A stretch of DNA of 64,000 bases from NCBI GenBank assembly GCA_963741305.1, contig CAVUHL010000003.1:2914001-2978000 (forward strand), written 5' to 3'. This DNA is from DATMER01 sp963741305. Lineage in GTDB: Bacteria > Acidobacteriota > Thermoanaerobaculia > Multivoradales > UBA5704. The notes under the pieces are model-generated. The model was not told the origin of the DNA. It saw nothing but the letters and a program-made list of their open reading frames with translations, and searched no databases. Each line of letters begins with the position of its first letter. Within the stretch, counting starts at the first letter, position 1. This document shows, piece after piece, positions 41,578-53,261 of the stretch. The translations under genes were made by a program, and so were the position numbers.

Positions 41578-43842
41578 ATGCCAACTCACGTACGCCGATC
41601 CTTCGCCGTCTGCCTGCTCGTCCTTCCCTTCCTGATCCTCGGCCAGGCGGCGCCAGCCTTAGCGGCCGCATTGACCTGGGCCGGACCCGATGGCGGCCAG
41701 GTCAACGCCCTCGTCCTGCAGCCGGGAAGCTCCAGGATCCTCTACGCCGGCACGCGGGGCGGCGTGTTCAAGAGCTTCGACGGCGGCGCCACCTGGCTCC
41801 CTCCCGGCGACGGGCCGCCCCTCACGAACGTGCTGAGCCTCGCCGTCGATCCCGCCCGTCCCGCCACCGTGTATGCCGGTCTGGAGCAGGGCGGTGTCCA
41901 CAAGAGCAGCGACGGTGGCGCGCACTGGTTCGATATCGGAGGGGGCTTGCCCGTGCAGCTTTTCCAGCCGAGCGTGCGCTCCCTGGTCGTCACGCCCTCC
42001 GGCGCGGTCTACGCCGGTACCGATCTGGGCGTGTTCCGCAGCCTGAAGGGCGACGACTTCTGGCAACCGCTCAACCGGGGACTGCCGCAGGGCGCCAGCG
42101 TCTACTCCCTGGAGATCGATCCGTCCCGGCCGCAGAGGATGTATGCCGGCCTGCCCTTCGGGGGGCTCTACCGGAGCAACGACGGCGGCGCCCGGTGGAC
42201 CCGCCTCATAGGCGCGGCATTTCCCGTGCAGGACATTGCCGCCTCCCCGGCTTCGCCGAACGCCGTCTACGCCGCCCTCACCAACGGCGTAGTCCGGAGC
42301 TTCGACTCCGGGGCCACCTGGCTCCCTCCGGGACAGGGCTTGACGGGCTATCTGACCTCCCTGGCCGCGCACCCCACCCTGCCCGGGACCGTCTACGCCG
42401 GCAGCTCGGATGGGGTTTTCCGGAGCGATGACAGGGGCGCGACCTGGGCACGTGTGAGCGATGGGTTGAGCGATCCCTCGGTGCATACGCTGGCGATCGA
42501 TCCGGCTCATCCCGCCACCCTCTGGGCCGGAACGGCCAGCATTTCCCGTCTGGGCGGCGTGTTCCAGACCGTCGACGCCGCGGCTCGCTGGTCGTTCAGC
42601 AGCAACGGCCTCGCCGCCCTGAGCATCCGGTCGCTGGCCATCGACCCACACGATCCGAGCACGCTCTTCGCCGCCCTCGGCAGCCTGGGCCTCATGCGCA
42701 GCCGGGACCATGGGCTCCACTGGACCCCGTTGCCCGTGCCTGAAGGGGAGATCATCTGGGACGTGGAGGTCGATCCCGTGGTTTCGTCGACCGTCTACGC
42801 CGCGATCACCCTCAACGGGCCGCTCCTCAAGAGCACCGACGGCGGCGACACCTGGGCACGGCACGGCACGTCTCCCGGCGGCCTCATGGAGATCGAGATC
42901 GATCCAGCCAATCCCTCCATCATGTACGGCGGCGAAGGCTTCAGCGGGTTTTACAAGAGCACCGACGGCGGCGCGACCTGGGTCCGCAGCCCCTCGTCCC
43001 CGTTCGTCTCCCCCCGCCAGATCGTGATCGCGCCCGGGGTCCTTTATGCGATCGCCCAGCTGCCGCCCGTCAGCGGCACGCCCGGAGCCAATCTGAGGCA
43101 GATGTTCCGGAGCCTGGACGCGGGCCAGACCTGGCAGGTCGTGATCCACTTCGACCAGGGCCCTCTCACCCTGGCCGTCAGCCCGTCGGACCCGAAGACC
43201 GTCTACGCCGCCCTCCGCAATGGAATGATCCAGCGCTCGACGGACGGCGGGGACACCTGGCAGGGGATCACCGCGTTCAGCGGCGTGGCCTCCCTGGCGG
43301 TCGCTCCTGGTTCTCCGGAAACTCTCTTCGTGGCCCTCTCCGGACAGGGCGTCTATGCGACCACGGACGGCGCCAACTGGATACCCGTGATGCGAGGGCA
43401 CGCGGCGCTCTCCTTCGGCGAGGTCTTCCTCGATCCCCAGGATCCTGAGCGGCTCTACGTGGCCGCAATCAACCGCGGCATCCTCGCCCTCCACGAGCCG
43501 GAGGAATGCGAGCCGGGGCCGGCGACGCTCTGCCTCCAGGGGGGCCGCTTCAAGATCGAGGCCGCCTGGACCGACTTCCTGGGGGGCACCGGCGCCGGCC
43601 AGCCGATCCCCATGACCCATGAGACCGGCGGGCTCTGGTTCTTCGAGCCCACCAACGTGGAGCTGGTCGTGAAGGTGCTGGACGGCCGCGACACCAACGG
43701 CAGGTTCTGGGTGTTCGTCGCCTCGCTGACCAGCGTGGAATTGACTTTGACCGTGACCGACACCGAGGCCGGCACGCAGAAGGTCTACTACAACCCGCCG
43801 GGGCACATGGCAAGCTTCGCGGATACGGAGGCATTTCAATGA
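41578..43842 (+). CDS. Secreted Asp-box (BNR/VPS10-like) beta-propeller protein, copy 1
   Basis: The 754-residue product starts behind GGAG and has a signal peptide (MPTHVRRSFAVCLLVLPFLILG...ALAA). It contains many Asp-box repeats of the form SxDGGATW (SFDGGATW, SSDGGAHW, SNDGGARW, STDGGDTW), about fifteen propeller strands each paired with DPxxPxTVYAG. The last 110 residues form a separate domain (LCLQGGRFKIEAAWTDF; WFFEPTNVELVVKVLDGR; YYNPPGHMASFADTEAF) that I associate with secreted Acidobacteriota proteins. No sialidase active-site Arg triad was identified, so it is probably a binding or glycan-recognition protein. It overlaps copy 2 by four bases. Confidence 0.88.
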   Translation: MPTHVRRSFAVCLLVLPFLILGQAAPALAAALTWAGPDGGQVNALVLQPGSSRILYAGTRGGVFKSFDGGATWLPPGDGPPLTNVLSLAVDPARPATVYAGLEQGGVHKSSDGGAHWFDIGGGLPVQLFQPSVRSLVVTPSGAVYAGTDLGVFRSLKGDDFWQPLNRGLPQGASVYSLEIDPSRPQRMYAGLPFGGLYRSNDGGARWTRLIGAAFPVQDIAASPASPNAVYAALTNGVVRSFDSGATWLPPGQGLTGYLTSLAAHPTLPGTVYAGSSDGVFRSDDRGATWARVSDGLSDPSVHTLAIDPAHPATLWAGTASISRLGGVFQTVDAAARWSFSSNGLAALSIRSLAIDPHDPSTLFAALGSLGLMRSRDHGLHWTPLPVPEGEIIWDVEVDPVVSSTVYAAITLNGPLLKSTDGGDTWARHGTSPGGLMEIEIDPANPSIMYGGEGFSGFYKSTDGGATWVRSPSSPFVSPRQIVIAPGVLYAIAQLPPVSGTPGANLRQMFRSLDAGQTWQVVIHFDQGPLTLAVSPSDPKTVYAALRNGMIQRSTDGGDTWQGITAFSGVASLAVAPGSPETLFVALSGQGVYATTDGANWIPVMRGHAALSFGEVFLDPQDPERLYVAAINRGILALHEPEECEPGPATLCLQGGRFKIEAAWTDFLGGTGAGQPIPMTHETGGLWFFEPTNVELVVKVLDGRDTNGRFWVFVASLTSVELTLTVTDTEAGTQKVYYNPPGHMASFADTEAFQ

Positions 43843-46070
43843 CTGCTCGACGCTACCCCATGCTCGCAGCTCTGCTCATCCTTCCCTTCCTGATCCTCGG
43901 CCAGGCCTCGCCGGCCGCCGCGAAGGCCTTTACCTGGGCCGGGCCCCATGGCGGTCCGGTCAACGCCCTCGTCCTGCAGCCGGGAAGCTCCAACATCCTC
44001 TACGCCGGCACCCCGAGCGGTGTGTTCAAGAGCGTCGACGGCGGAGCCACCTGGTTCCCTGGCGAGGGGCCGTTCGGGAACGTGCTGAGCATCGCCGTCG
44101 ATCCCGCCAATCCCGCCATCGTTTACGCCGGCCTGGACCAGGGTGGTGTCCACAAGAGCACCGACGGTGGCGCACACTGGACCGATATTGGAAGGGGCTT
44201 GCCCGTAAAGCCCCACCCGCGGCCGAGCGGGCACTCCCTGGTGGTCACGCCCTCTGGAGCGGTCTACGCCGCCACCACGAATGGCGTGTTCCGGAGCAAC
44301 AAGGGCGATGGCGTCTGGAAGCCGCTCAACGAGGGGCTGCCGCAAGAGCGGATCGTCTTGTCCCTCGATGTCGATCCGTCCCGGCCGCAGAGGCTGTATG
44401 CCGGCCTCCTCACCGGGGGGCTCTACCGGAGCAACGACGGCGGTGCCCACTGGGCCCACCTCAGCGACATACGCGTGCCCCTGCCCGTGGTATCAGACAT
44501 TGCCGTCTCCCCGGCTGACCCGAAGGCCGTCTACGCCGCAACGATCAACGGCGTAGCCCGGAGCTTCGACTCCGGGGCCACCTGGCTCCCTCCCGGACAG
44601 GGCTTGACAGGCTACGCGATCTGCCTGGCCGCGCACCCCACCCTGCCCGGTACCGTCTACGCCGGCACCTTGTTCGGGGCATTCCGGAGCGATGACCGGG
44701 GCAAGACCTGGGTGAGCGTCAGCGAGGGGTTGAGTGAATCCGTCTATACCCTGGCGATCGATCCGGCTCATCCTGCCACCCTCTGGGCCGGAACGGACAC
44801 CAGCGGCGTGTTCAAGACCATCGACGGCGCGGCGCACTGGTCGTTCAGCAGCAACGGCATCTCCGCCTCGGGTATCCGGTCGCTGGCCATCGACCCGCAC
44901 GATCCAAGCACGCTCTTCGCCATCAGCGGCTCGGGCCTCTCCCGCAGCCGGGACCGGGGGCTCCACTGGACCCCGCTGCTCGAGTCCGCAGGGACGCTGA
45001 TCTGGGACGTGGAGGTCGATCCCGTGGACCCGTCGATCGTCTACGCCGCGTCCAACCTCCTTCAGCCGCTCTTCAAGAGCACCGACGGTGGCGACACCTG
45101 GACCCAGTACGGCACGTCTCCCGGCGGCGGCATCGAGATCGAGTTCGAGATCGATCCGGCCAACCCCTCGGTCTTTTACGGCGGCGCCGGCTACAACGGG
45201 TTCCACAAAAGCACGGATGCCGGCCTGACCTGGACCCGGAGCCCATCGTTCCCGGACGTCCAGCCCGCGCAGATCGTGATCGCGCCCGGTGTCCTTTATG
45301 CGATCGCCACGTCAGGAGCCAACCTGAACCAGATGTTCCGGAGCACGGACGCGGGCCAGACCTGGCAGGTCGTGATCGACCTCGACCAGATCCCCGTCAA
45401 CCTGGCCGTCAGCCCGTCGGACCCGAAGACGGTCTATGCCGCCCTCCTTGATGGCACGATCCTGCGCTCGACGGACAGCGGGAGCACCTGGCAGAAGGTC
45501 AACACCCTCCTCCACGTGGCCTCCCTGGCCATCACTCCCGGCGCTCCGGAAACGCTCTACGCGGCCTTGTCCGGACAGGGCGTCTATGCGAGCACGGACG
45601 GCGGCGCCAACTGGATCCCCGTGATACAGAACGCCGGGCTCTCCTTCGGCGAGGTCTTCCTCGATCCGCAGGACCCCGAGCGGCTCTACGTGGCCACGGG
45701 CAACCGCGGCATCCTCGCGCTCTACGAGCCGGAGGAATGCGCGCCGGGGCCGGCGAAGCTCTGCCTCCAAGGGGGACGCTTCCAGGTCGAAGTCGCCTGG
45801 ACGGACTTCCAGGGCAACGACGGCCTGGGCCAGACGATCCCCCTGACCAACGAGACGGGGGGATTCTGGTTCTTCGACCCGGCCAACGTGGAGCTGGTCG
45901 TGAAGGTGCTGGACGGCCGCGGCACGAACGGCAAGTTCTGGGTGTTCGTGGCGTCGCTGACCAGCGTGGAGCTCAGCCTGACCGTGACCGACACCGAGAC
46001 CGGCCAGCAGAAGGCCTACCACAACCCGTCAGGGCACATGGCGAGCTTCGCAGACACGGAGGCCTTCTAG
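43839..46070 (+). CDS. Secreted Asp-box beta-propeller protein, copy 2
   Basis: The 743-residue product is a close paralogue of copy 1 over its whole length: the same ILPFLILGQ signal region, the same Asp-box spacing (SVDGGATW, STDGGAHW, SNDGGAHW, STDGGDTW, STDAGQTW) and the same C-terminal domain (ELVVKVLDGRGTNGKFWVF; YHNPSGHMASFADTEAF). The ATG overlaps the stop of copy 1 (ATGA), so the pair is a tandem duplication kept under coupled translation. The convergent acyl-CoA synthetase gene overlaps its stop by four bases. Confidence 0.88.
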   Translation: MTARRYPMLAALLILPFLILGQASPAAAKAFTWAGPHGGPVNALVLQPGSSNILYAGTPSGVFKSVDGGATWFPGEGPFGNVLSIAVDPANPAIVYAGLDQGGVHKSTDGGAHWTDIGRGLPVKPHPRPSGHSLVVTPSGAVYAATTNGVFRSNKGDGVWKPLNEGLPQERIVLSLDVDPSRPQRLYAGLLTGGLYRSNDGGAHWAHLSDIRVPLPVVSDIAVSPADPKAVYAATINGVARSFDSGATWLPPGQGLTGYAICLAAHPTLPGTVYAGTLFGAFRSDDRGKTWVSVSEGLSESVYTLAIDPAHPATLWAGTDTSGVFKTIDGAAHWSFSSNGISASGIRSLAIDPHDPSTLFAISGSGLSRSRDRGLHWTPLLESAGTLIWDVEVDPVDPSIVYAASNLLQPLFKSTDGGDTWTQYGTSPGGGIEIEFEIDPANPSVFYGGAGYNGFHKSTDAGLTWTRSPSFPDVQPAQIVIAPGVLYAIATSGANLNQMFRSTDAGQTWQVVIDLDQIPVNLAVSPSDPKTVYAALLDGTILRSTDSGSTWQKVNTLLHVASLAITPGAPETLYAALSGQGVYASTDGGANWIPVIQNAGLSFGEVFLDPQDPERLYVATGNRGILALYEPEECAPGPAKLCLQGGRFQVEVAWTDFQGNDGLGQTIPLTNETGGFWFFDPANVELVVKVLDGRGTNGKFWVFVASLTSVELSLTVTDTETGQQKAYHNPSGHMASFADTEAF

Positions 46071-47839
46071 GCGTACAGGCGCTCGATCTCGTCCGCGTAC
46101 TTCTCGTAGATCACCCGCCGCTTGAGCTTCATCGTGGGGGTGAGCTCGCCCCCCTCGATGCTCAGCTCCTCGGGGAGGATGATGAAGCGCTTGATGGTCT
46201 CGTAGCGCGCCAGGGTCTTGTTGACCTCTTCCACCTGCCGCTCCAGGTGCTGGTGGAAGATGGCGCAATTGGCCAGATCCTTCGGCTCGCGCACGGGGCT
46301 GCCGGCGGCCTCGGCCTCGGCAGTGGCCCGCAGCGGGTCGAGCGTGACCAGGGCCGCCAGGTAGTTGCGGCGGTCCCCCAGGACGACCGCCTGCGAGACG
46401 ACCGGGATCTGCTTGAGCTTGCTCTCCAGGATCTGGGGGCCGATGTTCTTGCCGCCCGAGGTAATGAGCAGCTCCTTCTTGCGGTCGGTGATGCGGAGGA
46501 AGCCTTCCGGATCGATCTCGCCGATGTCGCCCGAGTGGAGCCACCCGTTGCTGTCCACCGTCTCCGTCGTGGCTGCCTCGTTCTTGTAGTAGCCCGGGAA
46601 GACGTGGGGGCCGCGCATCATGACCTCGCCGTCCTCGGCAGTCTTGACCTCGGTGCCCTCGATGGCCAGGCCGACCTTGCCCAGGCGGTAGCGGTTCGGG
46701 TACGAGAAAGTCGCCGGACCGGTGCACTCGCTCATCCCGTAGACCTCCAGGATGGGGATGCCGAGGCTGCTGAAGAAGCGCAGCGTCTCCACGGAGATCG
46801 GCGCGGTCGAGGTCGAGCAGACGCGCGCCCGGTCGAGCCCCAGCCGCTCGCGCACCTTGGAGAAGACCAGCTTGTGGGCAAGCCCGTAGAGGAACGGCTT
46901 GCCGCGCCCGGCCTGCTCGGCCTCCCCTGCTTGCAACCCCACGCCGCGCGCCCAGGCCGAGATCTTCTTCTTGACCGGCGGGTTCGCCGCTCCCGCGGCC
47001 ATGATGGCGGCCTGCATCTTCTCCCACACGCGGGGCACGGCGAAGAAGAAGTGCGGCCTCACCTCGCGCAGGTTCTCACCCAGTTTCTCCAGGCTCTCGG
47101 CGAACCAGGAGCACCCCCCCATCGCCATCGGCGAGTGGAGGGAGACCACCTGCTCGGCGATGTGGCTGAGCGGCAGGTAGCTGATCAGGTCGTCGTCCGG
47201 ATTGACGCCGTAGGCCTCGGCGACCCGCCGGGCCGTCCAGGTGACGTTGTGGTGGGTGAGCATGACCGCCTTGGGCGGGCCGGTGGTGCCGGAGGTGTAG
47301 ATCAGGGTGCAGACGTCCTCGGGCTTCTGGGCGTCCAGGCGGGCCTGCAGGTCGCTCTCGGGCACCTCCTTCGCGAGCTCCAGGAGCTGCTTCCAGGAGG
47401 TGGCCCCTTCGTGCTCGCCTTCCATGAGGACGATGGCCTTGAGGGCCGGCAGCCGGTCGCGGATGGAGAGGAAGGCTTCCAGGTAGCGCGCGTTTTCCAG
47501 CACGGCCACCGTGGCCCCGGCGTGCTCCGAGATGTACTGGCACTGCTCGGGGGTGCTGGTGACGTAGATGCCCGCGGGCAGCGCGCCGGCCATGATGGCC
47601 CCCATGTCCGCGAGGAACCATTCGGGCCGGTTGTAGCCCATGATCACCACGCCCTCGCGCGCCTGAACACCGAGGCGCAGGAAGCCGCGGGCGACGAGCC
47701 TCGACTGGTCGCGGTACTCCTTCCAGGTCGTGGCCTGCCAGCGGCCGTCGCGCTTCACCCGCATCGCCGGACGGTCGGCGTGCGTGCCGGCCCTCCGCTC
47801 CAGAACCTCGAACACGGTCTCGGGTACAGGCATAGCCAT
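46067..47839 (-). CDS. Long-chain acyl-CoA synthetase (AMP-forming)
   Basis: The 590-residue product starts behind GAGGAGG. The ANL-superfamily signature P-loop YTSGTTGPPKAVMLTH is near residue 180, followed by YLPLSHIAEQ, the adenine motif VYGMSECTGPATF, GWLHSGDIGEI and the late TDRKKELLITSGGKNIGP. The layout matches long-chain/very-long-chain acyl-CoA synthetases of the bubblegum/FadD15 branch, which activate fatty acids to acyl-CoA at the inner membrane. No beta-oxidation gene is adjacent. Confidence 0.92.
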   Translation of the reverse strand: MAMPVPETVFEVLERRAGTHADRPAMRVKRDGRWQATTWKEYRDQSRLVARGFLRLGVQAREGVVIMGYNRPEWFLADMGAIMAGALPAGIYVTSTPEQCQYISEHAGATVAVLENARYLEAFLSIRDRLPALKAIVLMEGEHEGATSWKQLLELAKEVPESDLQARLDAQKPEDVCTLIYTSGTTGPPKAVMLTHHNVTWTARRVAEAYGVNPDDDLISYLPLSHIAEQVVSLHSPMAMGGCSWFAESLEKLGENLREVRPHFFFAVPRVWEKMQAAIMAAGAANPPVKKKISAWARGVGLQAGEAEQAGRGKPFLYGLAHKLVFSKVRERLGLDRARVCSTSTAPISVETLRFFSSLGIPILEVYGMSECTGPATFSYPNRYRLGKVGLAIEGTEVKTAEDGEVMMRGPHVFPGYYKNEAATTETVDSNGWLHSGDIGEIDPEGFLRITDRKKELLITSGGKNIGPQILESKLKQIPVVSQAVVLGDRRNYLAALVTLDPLRATAEAEAAGSPVREPKDLANCAIFHQHLERQVEEVNKTLARYETIKRFIILPEELSIEGGELTPTMKLKRRVIYEKYADEIERLYA

Positions 47840-47875
47840 GGGGCCTCCTCGAATGATCGAAAGCTACTCTAGCAC

Positions 47876-48934
47876 CTAGGCCTCGGCTACTGGGGCCTGC
47901 ATCTGCTCGAACGCCTGCTTGATGTTCTCCAGGCGCTCGCCCGGCTTTCCCTCGCGCATGAGGTTGACGTAGTCGCGGGCGGAGCGCAGGGTGCGCAAGC
48001 GCTGGCGGTAGACTTCCAGCCGGCGGCGGGCCTGGCTGCGGCGCTCCTCGAGCTGCGGGTCTTCCAGGCGCGCCACCACCTCGGGCAACGCCTCCAGCGT
48101 ATGGCAGAGGAGCAGCACGTCGCAGCCCGCCGCGAAGGCCAGGACCGAGCGCTCGGGCAGGTCCCCCCAGTCGTCCAACGCCTTCATCTCCAGGTCGTCG
48201 CTGAAGCAGAGGCCGTCGAACTGGAGACGGCCCCGGAGCACGCCGCCGATGATTGCCGGCGACAGCGTCGCCGGCCGCTGCTCGGCATCGTAGGCGGGAT
48301 AGATGGCATGGCTCACCATGACCGAGCCCGCGAGCCGCGCCAGGGCGTCGAAGGGATCGAGGTCCGCCTGCAGGACCACGGAGGGGAGATAGACGCAGGC
48401 GAGCTTGAAGTGGGTGTCCGCGGCCGCTCCGCCAAGGCCGGGGAAGTGCTTCAGCGAGCCGCCCGCCCCGCCCATGTGCAGGCCCCGCAGGAAGGCCCGG
48501 GCCCGCGGGATGATCTCGGCCGGCGTCGCCCCCAGGTAGCGGCCGTCGAGGGCGTTGTCGGCCTCGTTGCGGTCGAGGTCCACCACCGGCGCGAAGTCCA
48601 CGTCGAGGTCGAAGAGGCGCAGCGACTGGGCGACCCAGAGCCCGGCCTGGAGCGACAGGCTCGTCGGCCTCCGGCGCAGCAGCTCCGCGGACGGGGCCGG
48701 CCCGACGATGTCCTTGAGGCGGTCCACCTTCCCCCCCTCGGCGTCGATGGCCAGGACCGCGTCGGGAAGGATGGCGCGGATGGAGCGCACCAGCTCGCCG
48801 AGCTGCTCGACGGCCTGGATGTTGCGCTTGAAGAGGACGATCCCGCCGGGCTGATGCTCGGCGAGCAACGCGGCCGAGGCGGAATCCAGCTCGGTCCCAG
48901 GGATTCCTACAAAGACATGCTCGGCAGCGCTCAT
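47876..48934 (-). CDS. nagZ: Beta-N-acetylhexosaminidase (GH3)
   Basis: The 352-residue product is a cytosolic GH3 enzyme of the NagZ type that removes N-acetylglucosamine from recycled peptidoglycan fragments. It shows PGGIVLFKRNI, AIDAEGGKVDRL, SLKHFPGLGG with the catalytic-loop region AADTHFK, and the nucleophile Asp in CFSDDLEMKAL. The length of about 350 residues fits NagZ rather than larger GH3 glucosidases. mutS lies 36 bases upstream on the same strand. Confidence 0.9.
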   Translation of the reverse strand: MSAAEHVFVGIPGTELDSASAALLAEHQPGGIVLFKRNIQAVEQLGELVRSIRAILPDAVLAIDAEGGKVDRLKDIVGPAPSAELLRRRPTSLSLQAGLWVAQSLRLFDLDVDFAPVVDLDRNEADNALDGRYLGATPAEIIPRARAFLRGLHMGGAGGSLKHFPGLGGAAADTHFKLACVYLPSVVLQADLDPFDALARLAGSVMVSHAIYPAYDAEQRPATLSPAIIGGVLRGRLQFDGLCFSDDLEMKALDDWGDLPERSVLAFAAGCDVLLLCHTLEALPEVVARLEDPQLEERRSQARRRLEVYRQRLRTLRSARDYVNLMREGKPGERLENIKQAFEQMQAPVAEA

Positions 48935-48970
48935 TGGGTCGGGGCCCCCCTCGTGCCCCAGCTCACTACA

Positions 48971-51628
<2,658 letters not shown>

Positions 51629-51653
51629 GGAAAGGGAGTATATCCGGAGGTCG

Positions 51654-51766
51654 AAGGACACCAAGAACCTCAAGGACACCAAGGACGCCAAGGACGCCAA
51701 GGACATCCGGAGAGATCCTTACTGTCCTTACTGTCCTTGCTGTCCTTGGTGTCCTTTTGGTCCTTT
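51654..51766. repeat. Facing 9-bp-period arrays (AAGGAC / GTCCTT), locus B
   Basis: Six units of AAGGACNCC (51654-51707) face about six units of TCCTTNNTG (51716-51766) across a short centre. Both arms keep a nine-base period and can pair into a hairpin of about 50 bases. The element occupies the entire divergent gap between mutS and tsaB, so their promoters must lie in or at the edge of it. It resembles locus A at 31435. Confidence 0.92.
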
Positions 51767-51784
51767 CATGCATACTCCCCCACC

Positions 51785-52429
51785 ATGCCTCTCCTCCTAG
51801 CCCTCGACACCGGCTCCCCCCAGGTGAGCGTAGCCCTGGGCCGAGATGGCCACCTGCTCGCCGAGCGCTCTGTGGAGATAGACCGCTCCTCGGGGCGCCT
51901 CTTGGAAATGATCGCCGAGGTGCTCGCCGAAGCCGGTGCGAAGCCGGCGGACCTCGGGGGCGTCCTGGCGCTTCAGGGACCCGGGAGCTTCACCGGCCTG
52001 CGCATCGGGCTGGCCACGGCCCTGGGGCTGCACCAGGCGCTGGGGGTACCGGCCACGGCTATCTCTACCCTGCGGGTCCTGGCCGCCCGGGCTGCCGAGC
52101 CGGGCACGGTCGTCGCCGCGGTGGATGCCCTCCGGGGCGAGTGGAGCGCCCAGGCGTTCCGGGGAGACGAGCCGCTGAGCGGGATGGAGCTGGTCCATGG
52201 CAGCAACCTCCCCTCCCTGCTACCTGGGATCACGGCCGTTACCGGTTTCGGGGTTTCGCGGTTGGCGGAGCTTCCGGACTGGCCGGCAGAGATCCGGCTG
52301 ATCGAAGGGGCACCTCTCGCCGGCACTGCGCTCAAGCTGATCCCGACCTGGGATACCGGCCTCCTGATTCATCCCCTCTACTCACGTCCCCCTGCGGTAA
52401 CACAACCCCGTCGCCGCAACCTGTCATAA
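51785..52429 (+). CDS. tsaB: tRNA N6-threonylcarbamoyladenosine biosynthesis protein TsaB
   Basis: The 214-residue product has the ASKHA-type start LLALDTGSPQVSVAL and the family-specific QGPGSFTGLRIGLATALGLHQALGVP. TsaB is a partner of TsaD in making t6A37 on ANN-decoding tRNAs. The rimI gene follows after ten bases, the standard tsaB-rimI pairing. No clear ribosome site is visible. Confidence 0.94.
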   Translation: MPLLLALDTGSPQVSVALGRDGHLLAERSVEIDRSSGRLLEMIAEVLAEAGAKPADLGGVLALQGPGSFTGLRIGLATALGLHQALGVPATAISTLRVLAARAAEPGTVVAAVDALRGEWSAQAFRGDEPLSGMELVHGSNLPSLLPGITAVTGFGVSRLAELPDWPAEIRLIEGAPLAGTALKLIPTWDTGLLIHPLYSRPPAVTQPRRRNLS

Positions 52430-52439
52430 GATCAGGGGG

Positions 52440-52898
52440 ATGCAAGCCCTGAAGCCTGTCCTCTCCATCCGCCAAGCCAGCGCGGAGGACTTGCCTCGCG
52501 TTGCCTGGCTGGAAGACGCCGCTTTCGCCGATCCCTGGCCCTTCGACCTCCTCGCCTATGAATTCGGCCACCCGCGGGGGTTCCTGCTGGTGGCGAGCTG
52601 GGACGACGGCCCCCCCTCGGGGTATGTGGCCTTCCGCCACGGCGGCGGCGAGTCCGAGCTGCTGCGCCTCGCGGTCGATCCCGCGGAGCAACGGCGCGGC
52701 GTGGCCCGGACCCTCGTCGAGCACGGCCTCCAGAGGCTGCGGGAAGAAGGGAAGATCGACTCCTGCCACCTGGAAGTCCGCATGGACAACGTCGGCGCGA
52801 TCGCCTTCTACCAGGCCCTCGGCTTCCAGCGCACCGGACGCCGCAAGAGCTACTACCGGGACGGAACCGACGCCGCGATCTACTCTCTGGCGCTTTGA
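52440..52898 (+). CDS. rimI: Ribosomal-protein-alanine N-acetyltransferase
   Basis: The 152-residue GNAT protein has the acetyl-CoA site LAVDPAEQRRGVARTLVEH (family RxxGxG/A) and the C-terminal VRMDNVGAIAFYQALGFQRTGRRKSYY, typical of RimI. Its classic substrate is the N-terminus of S18, whose gene is at 30628. It follows tsaB closely, supporting the assignment. Confidence 0.92.
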   Translation: MQALKPVLSIRQASAEDLPRVAWLEDAAFADPWPFDLLAYEFGHPRGFLLVASWDDGPPSGYVAFRHGGGESELLRLAVDPAEQRRGVARTLVEHGLQRLREEGKIDSCHLEVRMDNVGAIAFYQALGFQRTGRRKSYYRDGTDAAIYSLAL

Positions 52899-53010
52899 GG
52901 GCGCCCGGTGCTATCCTGAATTCGACCCCGGCATGACGACACGTCAAACATCCCCCGCTCCGTCCGCTTCACCACATCCCCACGTTTCTGCAGTCAAGGA
53001 GGCTATTGCC

Positions 53011-53244
53011 ATGCCCAACCGCGACGAGCTGAAGGAGGAGTTGATTCAAACCGATGGCGAGTTCCGCCGCCTGTTCGAGGAGCACCAGGAGTACGAGCGG
53101 CGGCTCCACGACATCCAGCAGAAGTCCCTCCTCTCCGAGGACGACGAGGCCGAGGAGAAGCGCATCAAGCTGCACAAGCTGGTGCTGAAGGACCAGATGG
53201 AGGCCATCCTGCGCACCCACCGGGAGAGCCGGGTCTCCGCCTGA
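53011..53244 (+). CDS. YdcH/DUF465 small helical protein
   Basis: The 77-residue product starts behind an ideal AAGGAGG. It is a predicted two-helix hairpin rich in Glu, Lys and Arg (EEHQEYERRLHDIQQ; EKRIKLHKLVLKDQMEAIL), with a DGEFRRLFEEH start that matches DUF465. The function of the family is not established. It lies between rimI and psd on the same strand. Confidence 0.85.
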   Translation: MPNRDELKEELIQTDGEFRRLFEEHQEYERRLHDIQQKSLLSEDDEAEEKRIKLHKLVLKDQMEAILRTHRESRVSA

Positions 53245-53261
53245 CGGGATCCGGAGCGCCG

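Noticed and set aside
51629..51706. N-terminal extension of MutS
   Set aside because: The 26 extra codons are translated 9-bp repeat and match no MutS N-terminus.
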